Of a stretch of 64,000 bases of DNA, positions 22,969 to 35,478 are shown piece after piece. The stretch is taken from the NCBI GenBank assembly GCA_905183005.1, contig CAJJDO010000009.1, forward strand, positions 361,891-425,890. Reading direction: 5' to 3'. This DNA is from Paramecium pentaurelia (lineage: Eukaryota > Ciliophora > Oligohymenophorea > Peniculida > Parameciidae). Within the stretch, counting starts at the first letter, position 1, and each line of letters opens with the position of its first letter. Made by a program: the position numbers and the translations under genes. The notes beneath the pieces were generated by a model. That model saw nothing but the letters and a program-made list of their open reading frames with translations. It had not been told where the DNA came from and made no database searches.

Positions 22969-24439
22969 TCATTAATCGATGCAAACTAAACTTCGTTGAT
23001 AATTTATATTTTAGAACCTAGTTAGGTTATGGTTATTGAAAAAACTTAGAGATCCATTAGATGGTTTTAATTTGTTGGAACTTTTATTTGTTATCTAATC
23101 AATTAGAGTCATAGATTTTGGAGGTTGCATAGATAAAATTGTTTATTCATCTAATGGAGCTCTACAAAGAGGACAGACCTATTTTGATAATTAAATTACT
23201 TTAATCTTTTCTATCCAGAGTTTTAAGCATTTAGAATGATACAAATGTTTGCAGTAAGTAATTTTAACAGTATTTAATAAATCGAATCTTTCTAAACAAA
23301 TTGAACAATACTAATGATCTATACTCATTGAATGAATATCAGTATCTTTAATTTCTTAAAATTTGTAAGTAGGTATATATATATCAACATATGTAGGAAT
23401 TGGTTCTGTTTATAACTTTTATTATTATAAATTTGAGTTATTTTTAAACATCTTATAACAACAACAAATAATTAATAAGAATAATATTATTGATAAAGGG
23501 ATGAATACAATTAACATAATTTTGGATATGCCTACTTCTTAGACATTGTTCTCAAATATTTCTACACTATTTTAATCAGAAATTTTAAATAAATAATATG
23601 GAGTTTGTTATACCTTCATCTATTCCTCAACTTAAAGTGTAATATTTTTGCAATTTTATATCCTATCATGATCAATCTATAGCAAATTAGTTAATATTTA
23701 AGTTCCATGATTAATTTAAGGTTTATCAGCATAACATTATTGTCTAAGAGGGATTGAGTTTGATAAGATTCTTAAAAAAGTCGCTCCAGTTAATTATTTA
23801 ATATCCAAATAATATAAATAATTTGATGAAAGAGTTGATTATTACAAAATATCTAAACCTTAAATACTGCAATCATCTCCAAATGTTCCTTTTAAACATT
23901 CACATACTCCATAAAAACAACTTCCTCCATTTCGACATTCTCTAATTTTATTTAATTTCTTTACTTTGAACAAGAATATATTGAAATTATTTCTGCTTAA
24001 ATTATATATGATGCTTATAATTTTGAGATTGCTCCAACAAATATACTATTTTCTAAAAATTCATATATATTGAAATTCTTATGATATTTTTTCATAACTA
24101 ATTTATCTTAAAGAGAAACAATCTACTTTTTATTATTATCTTCATATGCATTAGCATCATAATAACATTATTCTCTATAACTTATGATTTTTTTTACTTT
24201 GTGATTGAATCATAGTCCATTGACATATTAGCATATGGTTTATTTAAACACAATAAAAGAATAGGTATTTCTCCATCAAAATATGTAAGAGATATTTTAA
24301 TCTTTGATCTTTAAGGAAAACCATCTTTTGTTAAATTCTTTATTTAGAAAGATTAAACACCTTATACTTTCTAATATGTCTATTCAATTTTTTAGTTCAC
24401 AGTTAAGTGAATGAAAGTTAGAAAGATTAAAATAATCAT
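22969..24439 (-). CDS. Membrane RING-H2 protein with EGF-like motif, copy 1
   Basis: 474 aa with two 23-nt introns. Order: signal peptide (MIILIFLTFIHLTVNQ), about 180 lumenal residues, an EGF-like cysteine knot (CRNGGSCFYGVCEC, GDDC), another lumenal stretch, one transmembrane helix (IMLIVFIPLSIILFLLIICC), then a cytosolic RING-H2 finger (CSICLERF, CKHLYHSKC, CPLC). The RING-H2 suggests an E2-dependent ubiquitin ligase fixed in an endomembrane or the plasma membrane. The lumenal part may sense or bind cargo. It is the first of three tandem paralogues on the same strand, 54 bp from the next. Resembles goliath/PA-TM-RING ligases in layout, though no PA domain is recognised. Confidence 0.88.
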
Positions 24440-24493
24440 TGTAATTAATTTTAATACCAAATAGTTTATATGATTAGAAATTTCAGTAATTAT

Positions 24494-25892
24494 TCATTTA
24501 ATTTACAGTTCTAATTTTTACTAGATAGGCATATGTCTAATTGTTGAACCAGTATCAACAAATGTAACTAAATTTTTTTTTCTATTACTCTAAAGATTAG
24601 AGAAAGTTGATTATTATAAAATATCTGTTTTCTAATTTTTTCTCATTGTCTCTAAATCTAAAGGAGATCTGCAACGAGGGCAGCTCTACACATTCTAACC
24701 TATAATTTTACTTTATTATTTGTCCACCACATTTTAAAACAAAAATCATGGTAGAGATGATTGCAATATGTTATTCTGACAGACTAATTTTGTTAGAGCT
24801 CTTTCATACATAATGCACACTCGATATCTGATTATTCTACTTATTCAAGAGCTAAAGAAAATTTAATAATAGGGACAATTCTTAAAGCTTTTAAGTCTTT
24901 TGGATTTTTATGATGATAAAATATGTAAAGCATACTTAATAAAGCTAATATAAGTAAAGCAATGAAGGCTACAATTAGATTTTAGAAAATAAAATGATTC
25001 TCTTGGGTTGTTATTCTTATTATATTTGGTGAGGTTTATTCAAAAATAATATATGAATATAATTTTATAGGAAGTTATTCTTATATTTCAATAGTTTTCA
25101 TTAAACATGATTGTATAAAGGTTTAATTAAAATTAATTAAGTTTGTTGTTATTTAGACTCCTTAAAATTACATCTAATATTGATGTTAACATGTATATTT
25201 AATATCAACAAAGGTTTCTAACTATCTTTCAAATTTAGATGTATTGAATGATTTAATATTAAAAAAGTATTATTATCTTGGTTCCAAAGATATTTAATTC
25301 TCAATGTCTTTAATCTAAATACTGCAATCACTACCTAAATAAGAAAATGGACATTCACAAAATCCATTTAAACATTTTCCATTGTTTTAACAGTTTCTAA
25401 ATTAAATACATTTTTCATACTTAGCACATTAATTCTTTCGCATTTATATTAATTCAAGAATAAAACTACTTTCATCTCCTTATGAAATTATTCCTATATA
25501 TGGATTACTTGAGAAGAGGTAATAGATGACAAATAATTCACTAATTTCTTTAGATGCAGGATTATTATCAAATGTAATGACTTGTGTTTAATTTTGATAA
25601 TATGAATTGATATCATAAATACATCCTAATCTATCTATTATTTGTTATAATACGTTTTAATTGAATGAATATTAAGCAAAGTAATATTTGGCTTAGAATT
25701 ACATATAATGAGTAATGACTTTGTGGTATTAGATTATGGCAATAAATATAAACGTAAATGCTTTTCATTATCTATTAGAGTTATGTTGAGAGTAATATTT
25801 AGTGTAAAAATGTTTTCAGATGTAGTATAATTCCATTATTAGTTGAACTATTATTCTGCAAGACAAAATGAGAATAAGAAGATATATAACAT
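24494..25892 (-). CDS. Membrane RING-H2 protein with EGF-like motif, copy 2
   Basis: 449 aa with two introns (23 and 26 nt). Same order as its neighbours: signal peptide (MLYIFLFSFCLA), lumenal domain, EGF-like motif (CQNNGKCLNGFCEC, GSDC), transmembrane helix (LIVAFIALLILALLSMLYIF), RING-H2 (CALCMKEL, CNHLYHDFC, CPRC). A 26-nt intron lies inside the RING just before the last cysteine pair. All zinc ligands are present. Sequence identity to the neighbours is low outside motifs, so the duplication is old. The spacer to copy 3 is 72 bp. Confidence 0.88.
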
Positions 25893-25964
25893 AATTATAT
25901 TTAATACTTGAAAATTTTTGACAAAAAATGATATTGAATTATATAAAATTAAATTAAATTATTT

Positions 25965-27491
25965 TCATTGTGATATTTAATTTTGTTTGTTTTAATTCTC
26001 TTCATGGTTATTAGATATATGAACTTATTCAGAATTTTATTCAATTATATTTAAATGTTCATCTCCATATAATCTTGTATTATGCTAAGATTTTGGTCTT
26101 AATAATAAATATTAAGCTTGCTGATTCTCTGTGATATGTTGAACCTAATGTTCACTAGAAAAAAACTCATGATTTAATGATAATTAATTTAAATTTAAAT
26201 TTTCTCTACACATAGGACATGTCTAAAATTCATTTAATTATTATTACTTTATGTTTATTTAACCATTATGTTAAACAATCTTTATGAAATATATGAGTAC
26301 AATAAGTAACTCTAACTCTTTCTTACATTTTAAATACATTTAAACAAATTTCACATTCTTAATCATTTTTTAATCCAGGAAATTTTTACAAAATTTCACT
26401 ATAAGAAAATTCTGGCATAATTTATTTTTCTTTTTCTTCTTAAATCTTTTTTTCTTTCTCCATTTTTTATTTCTCTTCATTTTTCTTTCTTTAAATTTCT
26501 TCATCTCTTTTACATCTATAAACACAAAATAAAATAGCTATTAATATAAAAAATGAAATGCTTCCTACTACTATTCCTACAACTAATGGATCTATTGTAC
26601 TATCATAATTTCTTAAATTAACCATAATAGGTTGTTTCAATTTGATTATTATTTATGCATATTGTTATTTAGAATTTGATTCTAGTTCATCTACATAATT
26701 TAAACAATTATTCATTTGATCTACTGTTATGTTTATAATCTATAATTGCTTCTCTGTAGAATTCTATAACAAATAAGGATTCTATGCATAACATTCCATG
26801 ATTATTGTTGCTTCCTCTTCTAATCTGGCAAAAAAATATTGAATAATTCTTTCTTCATTCTCCATCCATTAATATATATCAAAAAAATAAAATTGAGTAT
26901 TTAACAATGTTTACGTTTCAAGAATAGATTCAGCCTTAATAGAACAATCATCAGATATGTAATTTTTAGGGCAAATACAAATTCCTTAGCTACAATGTCC
27001 TCCATTTTTACAATTGCTTGATTTATTACAAATTTATACTAGGGGCAATATTGATATTAAATAATTTGAGCTATTAGATTAAAAGAATTATTGGATCTTA
27101 TTTCTAAATAAACATATTAGCTGAATGGAATAGCATTATATTATGTTTATTATGAAGTTGAAATATGTTCCTAATTAATAATTCTAACATTTTAGACACT
27201 CAATTAAAAATCAATAGCATTATGATCAATTACACAGCTAAAAATAAAAAATAATTTAAACTTGTCTTTAAATTTATCTGTACATAATTCCATTATAGGT
27301 TAGTTTTCACTATTATTCAAGGATAATAAACTAAAAAGGATTACTTCTTCCTTTTTTAAATAAAATCCTTATGGTAATAAATCATCAAATGAGTAAATGT
27401 TATAATAAGACAAACTAGTCACATTAAGTAATATCAATTAGCAGGTTAATTTTTATACTAAGGTTATTATGATAATCGTCAATTCTATCAT
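25965..27491 (-). CDS. Membrane RING-H2 protein with EGF-like motif, copy 3
   Basis: 492 aa with two introns. N-terminal signal peptide (MIELTIIIITLVQKLTCQ), lumenal region, EGF-like motif (CKNGGHCSQGICIC, DDC), transmembrane helix (VVGIVVGSISFFILIAILFC), a charged juxtamembrane segment and RING-H2 (CEICLNVF, CTHIFHKDC, CPMC). A 23-nt intron just before the EGF motif sits at the same codon and phase as in copy 1, and a RING intron sits where copy 2 has one. This proves common descent and rules out a frameshift there. Likely a membrane-bound ubiquitin ligase; partners unknown. Confidence 0.88.
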
Positions 27492-27863
27492 TATATATAA
27501 ATTATTACAATATTATGAAAATTCAATGCATAAATTTATTCTCAAAATCTAATAAACAAATTATTTGGTGCTTGAAATTGATAAATTGTTAATAAGTTTA
27601 GAATTTAATTAATGTAATTTCATATAATTATAATTTTCATATGATATCTAAAGAACATTTTATTATAATAAATTAATCTGATATAAATTATAGGAATAAT
27701 TGGTGAAATCTTAATAATAAAACTAATTTTTTATTTAATTCATATAAATAGCTTTTCTTGTTAATATTAATTAAATAGGCAATAAATATTTAAACTATTA
27801 AATACTGATTAGGGAGTAATTTTATTTATAAATGATATATTCTTCAATAATAAATTTTTACTA
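27492..27863. other. AT-rich spacer between divergent genes
   Basis: No code-6 frame of coding quality. It separates the divergent copy-3 RING gene and the small gene at 27864 and probably holds both promoters. Confidence 0.5.
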
Positions 27864-28190
27864 ATGAAAAAATTATGTGAAACCTGCTTATAATAATAAG
27901 AGGAGATAGCTAATCTTAAAGAACAATTACAAATAAAACAACAAAAATTATAGAAGATTCAAGAATAATTTGAACAAATAAAATTAGAACAAATTGAAAT
28001 CAAACAAGGAATGAACTCTAAATTAAAAGAAAAACTTATATATGGGAAAACCTAAAATAAGTAATTATAAAAATTGCAGAATAAATAATAAACATTGTTA
28101 CAAATACTGAATTATAAAAATTATATTCTAGACTCTTTGGATAAGAAAACAATTATTTTTAATGATTAATCAAAATCCTGTGTTAACTGA
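27864..28190 (+). CDS. Small coiled-coil protein with CxxC
   Basis: 108 aa, no intron. Begins MKKLCETCLQQQEEIANL and is a single Gln/Lys/Leu-rich helix. The Cys pair at residues 5 and 8 could bind metal with a second molecule, but there is only one pair. No family recognised. Its last 21 bases overlap the 3' end of the next gene on the opposite strand. Confidence 0.6.
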
Positions 28191-28676
28191 TTCTATATAG
28201 AAATTTTCAGATAATCTTTTGCCTTAATTTTTTGATTTTTGCATTTCGAGATTATTGAAAGAATATCTTTCCTTTATAACTTTGCTAAGTTTACTTAATT
28301 CTTCCTAAATGATTGGTTTTTATTTAAGAGAATCTTAAGATTTGCATGCCCTTTAATATTTAATTTAATACCAATTTTTTTCAAGTGATTTAATTTGCAC
28401 TGGCTTTGGTCTTCTAGTTTTATATTAAGAAGGAATACTGTAAACTGAATAAGACTCATCAGATTAATCTAGATAATGTCTTTGGAGTTATTACCCAATA
28501 ATTCTAGGATTCCTTTCTCTAATTCTTATTTATTTGCATTTTTTTAATAAATCTGTAATATTTCTTAAGTTTTTCTGTCACCTTAAATTAGCAAATCTGT
28601 TAAATCACTTGGAAATAATTACCTTTTAATTCTCCTTTTTATGATTAATTTATAATATTTCTTCTACACATTTCAT
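28170..28676 (-). CDS. Small basic hypothetical protein
   Basis: 141 aa if three introns (26, 29 and 26 nt) are removed; this is the only splicing that joins the good N-terminal frame (MKCVEEILQINHKKENQ) to the good C-terminal frame (SVYSIPSQYKTRRPKPVQIK, SKVIKERYSFNNLEMQ). The protein is Lys/Gln/Ser-rich without a known domain. Three introns in 500 bp is dense but not unusual here. It overlaps the convergent gene by 21 bp. Confidence 0.6.
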
Positions 28677-29150
28677 ATAAGGTTAGCAGATATTAACTTT
28701 CTTTACTAGAAGTAAACTACATTTATTTAAAAAAGTAAATTTATAAATAATTATGAACTGTTAATATATAAACTATAAAATAATAGATATTAAAAAATTA
28801 ATTTTATAATATACTAAGATTTATTAAATATGTATTCAAAGTTATTACTTATTTATTTAGATGAAATAAATTTAATAATAATTTCATTTTTATTGAATGA
28901 TATAAAGCAAATTATATATTTTTAGATTATGCTTTATAAAATTAATTTTTTATAATTGAATTATAATAAATATAATAACTTATACAAATTAGATTATCAT
29001 TTTGCTTTGATATAAAAAGTATTTAAAATATTAGTATATAAATAAATTTATTTGCAAATTTTATTTATTGTATCTGTTGATCACATTATATAATATTTAT
29101 ATATCATACTTAAAATGCTTAAATTTTATTAAAAAAAAAATAATTAAATT
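28677..29150. other. AT-rich spacer
   Basis: About 470 bp, extremely AT-rich, with homopolymer runs and no coding-quality frame. It lies between divergent genes and presumably contains both promoters. Confidence 0.5.
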
Positions 29151-31210
29151 ATGAATTAATAAAAAGGTATTTAATATTATTGAAGTTTAGATAGGTAATA
29201 AAAACCAGAGTTTTCACCAATCTCTGATTAGAATGATTGCTAAGACACAACATAAAAGCGAGACTTTCCAGAATTGAATTAATTGTACAGAGAAAAAGAG
29301 GATTTGATCAAATGGTTGTTTGACTAATTATTAATTGCTTAAAAGTTATGCACTCAAATAGTATCAATAAAAGTATAATAATTGATTTACAATTTTAGAA
29401 CAACGAATAAATCTAAGACTTTTAGGAATTAAAGCGCATTCTTGATGAATCATTAGAAAAAGCAAAAAATTAAGGGTATTCCTAAGAAACAAGTGTTAAC
29501 CCTTTTGAATCACCACCTAAATATTTTTGCGATTAGGAAATAAATGATTCAGAGATTAAAACAAAAAGCTAAAATAAATTGATTAATAATCCCACCAATA
29601 CCAAATAAAAATAAAATATGAACAATTATTAAATGAAGTGTAAACATTTAAATTATTTAGTTGGCCCTAGTAATAGTTAATAGAAAATCGACTAAAATGT
29701 TAGTGAAGACATAGAGACATTTTAATAATTAGAAGAAAACTAATAAAAATAATATAATAAAGGTAATGAAGATGAAGAGGAAATATCATCATGTTTTTTT
29801 ATAAATTCTATGTATGAAACAAGAGCAAAAAATTCATTTAAGCTATTGAAATCTTATTAAGTTAAATTATCATAAGAATATTAAAATTTATTGAAAGAAT
29901 TCTAAATCTACAAATAAGATTAAAAATAATTCATTGAAAATGATATTAAAATGTTAATGTAACAATTCAAAAATTAAATAATTAATAATTAAAGAAATAA
30001 GTCTGATACTAATAAATAAAATACATAAAATTAAGATATAGTTCTTCTTTAAAATAGACAAATAGAATAACAAACTAATCATAAATTTTATTTAATGTTT
30101 TATTAATATAAAAATACTTTACATTAATTAAAAATAGAGTTTGAAAACATTAAATAAGATCTAAAAAATTATTATCAAAGGTTAAAGGTAGTTGTAGAAA
30201 ATGAATAAGAAAAATTTAAAGAAAAATTATATAATATTATTTCTAATTAAAACCAATCTAATATATCAAAAATAAAGGATTTGTCAGATAATTTATCTAT
30301 AAAATAAAAGGAAAATGAAGAATTAAAGAAATCTTTAATTAATATAAAAAAAGAATTGGATGAGGAGAGAAAAAATAATTAAGAATTATAATATAAATTA
30401 TAAGAACATGAAAATGAAGAATCATTAAAATAATATAATGATTAAAATGTATATTCTTTATTAAGAAAATTTGAATAAAATTAAAGATAGGTATGTCAGA
30501 ATGGTAGTGAAGCATTTGAAAAATTATAAATGATGGAAGAATTAAATTAGTAGATGACTCAAATTAAAAAAGCAGTTATGAAAGATTATGAAACTTAAAT
30601 TAATAATTAAGGATAAGAAATTAAGAAATAAGAAATCATGATTAAAAATTTATAATTAGAAAAAAAATAATTAGAAGAAAATATAAGATAAAATAATTTT
30701 TAAGGTATTCTAAATGATACTTTACAAAAAGTATAAGATTAAGAAAAAAAGAATTATGAATTATCTATTGAAATCAGTAAAAAAGCTAATTAAATTACTT
30801 ATTTAAAAGAACAAATTCAAACAGTAAATGATTTTGTTTAAGGTAAATAAAATGAAATAAAAAAATAATTAATGGATGAGTATTAAAATATAATAAATTT
30901 GTAATTGGAAGGATGTTACAATTTATAATAATAATCTATTCTTTTTAGTTTCTTAGGACTTAAAATATTTAGATAATATATTATTTCTGAAAACTCTAAT
31001 AGAACATAGATTGATTAAACAATGGAAAAATTAAATAAGTTTAATTTGATATTTCAAAAAAAAGAAAATTATAAACTAAAAGAATCAAATGAAATAGAAA
31101 GGTTTTATAAAGATTATAATAATTAATTAAAGGATATTTATGATGAGACTTTATAACAATTCAAAAGATTATTGAAGGAAATATAAGAGAGAAGAATTAA
31201 AGCATAATGA
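29151..31210 (+). CDS. Long coiled-coil protein, unknown
   Basis: 665 aa with introns of 24 and 38 nt near the start. The first ~130 residues are Ser/Asn/Pro-containing and probably disordered (ETSVNPFESPPKYFC). The rest is almost unbroken coiled coil of Gln, Lys, Glu, Asn. No head domain, signal or membrane segment. It ends at TGA 31208-31210, and a second coiled-coil gene on the same strand starts 57 bp later. The two may be tandem relatives, but no clear identity between them is visible. Such proteins are common in ciliate basal bodies and cortex; that role is inference. Confidence 0.75.
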
Positions 31211-31267
31211 TATACTTTTTTTTTGAATTTATTTTTATATTGAATTGACAGTAGTAATAAATAAATA

Positions 31268-32875
31268 ATGTAATAAAATTCTTCTTTTGATGATAAAGTT
31301 CGAATGGAAATTGAGAATTAATTCGAATTGAGAGATGAATCATAAGAATTAGCTGAAGATTAAAGATTAAATAAATATCTGACACCTCAAAAATAAGATA
31401 ATTTTAAACTTGATGATAAAATTGATGATGGTCAAGAATCACCTCATTTTACATGCTAAGTTAAAAATTATAGAGAATCAACAGAATAAAAACATAGTAT
31501 AAATATAATATATGGATAGATTCTGAAAAAGAAAATGTTACAATATAAAAGAAAGATGAATTTCAAATAAATATGCATTTTACACCAAAAAAAAATGAAT
31601 GCATGTTTTAAGAGTTGAATAATTTGATGATTTAAGTTTAAGAAAGGATACAAAATTTATCTTAATTATCACCATGTACAAATGAAATAAGTTAATGTAA
31701 TGGAACATATAGTGAAATAAAATAATAATTATTTGAAATTGAAAAAGTTTATAGAAGTATTTATTATTAATTATACTTAAAAAGGTAAAGATGATGAACT
31801 TTCATAATTAAATATATAATTGGAAAAAGAATTCAATGCTTGTAAGAATCAGAAGTATTTAGATCAAACTACAAACTCTTAAATGAATTAATCTTTTGAT
31901 ATAATTAAAAGATATCAATAACTTAAAGAAATTAAGAAAAATAAACTTTAAAAATTTAAGAAAAATTATCATGAATAATATAATCAACTAAGAAGTGAAC
32001 TTTAAGAATTAAAATGTACAGTTTAATAAATGTTTTTAAAAAATTCATTTTCATTAGAAAAAGAACAATAAATAATGGAATTTTGTAAGGTTTTTAATTA
32101 GAAATATAGATTTATAGAGGAAATTTCATTTAATGATTATAATATTCCAGTATTGGAAGATTAAAAATAAGAATCACCTAAATTAAAAGATGAATAAAAT
32201 TTGAATTCATTTATTTAAATTTTAATGAAATAATTTAATATAAATTAAGGAGATATTGAAACTATTAAAAAATAGATTATTGAATGTGTAATAAATTAAA
32301 AAGAGATGATTGAATAACAATAAAAATAATTAGAAATAATCTAAACAAATTAAAATTTAAGTGCAAATCAATAAATAAATAAATTAAAAACTATAAATGA
32401 TGAATTATAGAATGAATTAATTTAGTTAAATTAACATAAAGAATTTTAACAAAAAACTTTGGATTAAACTAAAAAAGAAGTTTATGAACTTAAATAATAA
32501 TTAGAATTTATATAAAAAATTGATTACGTCATTTTAAACACTAAGTTATTGTAATTTGAATAAACATAAATGAAACAATAATAAAGATAAATTTAAATTA
32601 CATCAATAATATTCGAATAATTAATGTAATCTACTTCCTTTAAATCATAAATAAAAGATGTATTAAATGAATAAACTTAATATTTGAAGATTTATTTTAA
32701 TAAAGCTATTGAAATTATTAATAAATAAAATCTTTAATAGGATGAAGACCCATTAAAATATTTAAATTACCATTAATAGACAACTTAAAAAATGCTTGAT
32801 ACAATTTGTATAGAATATTCTAAAATGATTAAACAAATTTAATAATAAAGAGAAGAATTTATGTCTTCGCTATGA
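31268..32875 (+). CDS. Long coiled-coil protein, unknown
   Basis: 518 aa with introns of 23 and 28 nt. An acidic N-terminus (DDKVRMEIENQFELRDE, KLDDKIDDGQESP) is followed by a long Gln-rich coiled coil and a C-terminus KMLDTICIEYSKM. No recognised domain. It ends 35 bp before the stop of the convergent caprin-like gene. Whether it is separate from the preceding gene was judged by the TGA at 31208 and by a fresh ATG here; no intron fits that would join them. Confidence 0.7.
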
Positions 32876-32910
32876 TTCTATTTTATTGTATATATTATTA
32901 TAATATCTCA

Positions 32911-34125
32911 TCATTCGGCATTAACATTCTATTGAGTGTCTCCTTATCTTTATTATCTATTTCTATTTCCACCTCTATAAGGTTTCTATTAAGGCTTTTT
33001 TTATCTAAAAGCATAGAAATATTATTCACCTTCTTTCAATTGTTATGTATTCTTCATCTGAACTATGTTAGCTTTAATGGTCATTATTATCCTATTATTA
33101 TTCAACAACTTGTTTTTTTTCTTACCATTCCTCCTTTTATTATTATCTATCCCTATTGTGATGTTATCTATTTCCTCTATATGGTCTAGGTTTATAATCA
33201 TCTCCATTATTTTTTCTCTCATAATTGTTTTCATGATGGTAATTCTTTTTATAACCTTTTCTATTATTATCATGTTAATGATGTTATCTATGTCCTTCTC
33301 TTTGTTAATGGGTATTCTCTTATTTCTCTTAATTATCAACCTAAACTTGTTCTTAAGGTTATTCCTAAGGTTGATTAGTATTTGATTCTAAGGTAGTATT
33401 TTCTTACTACTAATTTTCATCTGAATGTTAATGAGGTTATTAATCTAATGTTTGATGAACTTAAGTCCTAGTTTCTTCTTAGAATGATTTTTTTGGACTA
33501 GATTTAATTAATACATATTATTCATGCTATTATGGCTACTCTTTCTATGTTTCAACAATAGGTTAAGACTAAGGTGTTTCTTATTTTTATGTTTAAACTT
33601 CTTAAACTTCTTATGGTTGTGAATCAGATTGTAATTAATGTTTCAACTAAATTTAAATTTTTATATATTTACATTCAAACCCTTCCATGATTGATCTTTC
33701 TTTCTCAATTACCCATTCACTCTATTTTAAAGTAGTTTAGCAAGTTCATAAAGTGAATTATGGTCTTGAGAGAGAAGGGCAACAGTGTCTTGATTTTCAG
33801 ATAAATGCTCTAAAATGAGAATGAATGTTTCTTAAGTAAGAAGTGTTCCACTTTGTTCAGCTTCCCTCTTTGCTTATAGCCAATTAGATAATTGGGCTTC
33901 TAATTCCTTTAATTTTTCATTATTTTCTTCTTTGCTTTATATCTTTTGAACTTATTCTGGCTTTAATTCTTTGGTCTTTGATAATTCTTCTAAATCAGCT
34001 ATGTCCTTTAATTTCTTCTGTAGATTTCTAGATTTTTTAGATAGGTAATTAAAATAGAAATCCTTCTCTTCATTTTTAACCTAATCCCAAATTGACTATT
34101 TCTTCTATTGTTTAGCTCCTTTCAT
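32911..34125 (-). CDS. Caprin-like helical protein with Gln/Arg/Gly-rich tail
   Basis: 387 aa with introns of 26 and 25 nt. The N-terminal ~155 residues are helical (FNYLSKKSRNLQKKLKDIAD, LSNWLQAKREAEQSG). The remainder is a disordered, Gln/His/Asn/Arg-rich tail with PYRGNRQHHNRDR and KPYRGGNRNRQQRQG, an RNA-binding style. Helical dimerisation part plus RGG-like tail is how caprins, RNA-granule proteins, are built; similarity of the helical part to caprin is only suggestive. The first intron joins the two halves in frame, so they are one gene, not two. Several apparent frames on both strands here are shadows of the repetitive tail. Confidence 0.7.
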
Positions 34126-34298
34126 AAATATGTATTTTTTAAATATATTTAAATAAAAAACCTGAATAATATGATGCTATACGAATTTGTCATACTTTAT
34201 TATTATTTACTTCTATTTAATAACTTTCCTAACTGTTTCAAATTAAATCGTGCTTAATTCTATTCTGTATTCGTTTTTATACTCAATTAAATAAAAAA

Positions 34299-35233
34299 AT
34301 GGAAAACCGAGAATAAGATGTTCCTGTAACAGAAAATCCAGTTGCAGAAGTAAGATTGGAAGAGAAATTAAATGAAATAGAAGAAGCAGGTGAGAAGGGA
34401 ATCAATGAAATTGAAAAATACTATAAAATAACTGGTTCTCCAATAAACAATGCAATTATTGTTTAAGCCTTAATTTGTGCTCTTGCTTCAGGAAGCACAG
34501 CTCTTGTGAATTCATTAGGTCCAGTTAGATGGTTGATCAGTCTTATACCTGTGTTTAACCTTTTAAATTTCATAATATATGCCATCTTCTTAGCATTTTT
34601 ATAATTTGGCAGTCCATTTTTCAAAAAGGTACATATATTTCATTAATATAAAATAGAAACCTTGGAATTTCTTATTTTTTGGTATTCATTTTATTGGAAA
34701 GTTTTCTTTCATGGTATTTTATGGAGTAAATTATCCATTAAATAAATTTGAAGTGTTTTATTTCCTTTGTGTGTTTGGTTATCTATATGTATTAGCATTG
34801 GTTAGAAATAGAGATGCAGGTTTGAATGGAGTTGATTTTACAATCAAAGGAAACTTTTTCTAGATAGCTGGTCTTGGATTATTTTTGGGTTTCTTTTTAG
34901 TATTTTACTTTCATATATGAATTTTAGGCATTACTTACATAAGCAGGTTTTTGGCCAATGATTTGGTAACCAGTTGTTGGAACACTATATTTCCTATATC
35001 TTTTGCTTGAAGTATAGAGATTTGATGGAAGTCTTGAATATTTGAGAGAAGGAAAAAATGCATTATTTTTGGGTGCAGCTTAAATTGATGCAGATTTGTT
35101 ATGGTTCTGTCCTTTGGCCCTATTTCACATAAAGTCAAAAGGTGGTGAGGTTATTGCAAAGAAAAATGAAGAATTTGCTTAAGAGGTTAAAGAGGAGAGT
35201 AAGAAATTTATAGATCCTGAATAGAATGCATGA
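34299..35233 (+). CDS. Multi-pass membrane protein, unknown
   Basis: 292 aa with two 28-nt introns. A charged N-terminal ~45 residues precede at least six hydrophobic helices, e.g. AIIVQALICALASGSTALV, NLLNFIIYAIFLAFLQF, FLFFGIHFIGKFSFMVFYGV and IAGLGLFLGFFL. The C-terminus is acidic and cytosolic-looking (KKNEEFAQEVKEESKKFIDP). There is no cleavable signal and no transporter motif I recognise. Gln codons TAA/TAG are used within the helices, confirming code 6. The start at 34299 directly follows an A-rich leader. Confidence 0.75.
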
Positions 35234-35478
35234 AATTATTTAGAGAATTTAGATAAATAAAATTTTATTTTAGTTAAGTATTATTAAAAATTGGTTTGAA
35301 GTGATGAATGGTAAATAATAATCTAATTCTTTATTAAAAATTCAAATAATTGTTATATTATATAGTATGAATTACAATATTTAAAAATGGATTTTATAAT
35401 ATCTAATTGTATTACATTATTTTGAAATGCATTTGTATCTTAATGAATACTATATTTAAGTTTTTATTAAATATTATA

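Noticed and set aside
29151..32875. One single giant coiled-coil gene
   Set aside because: A TGA at 31208 and no intron with acceptable ends to bypass it; a new ATG follows 57 bp later.
32872..33385. Hydrophobic plus-strand frames and a Lys/Ile-rich minus-strand frame
   Set aside because: All are shadows of the Gln/Asn/His/Arg-rich tail of the caprin-like gene.
33043..33688. A separate Gln/RGG-rich gene starting at 33688 (MEGFECKY)
   Set aside because: A canonical 26-nt intron joins this region in frame to the upstream helical part, so it is the tail of the same gene.
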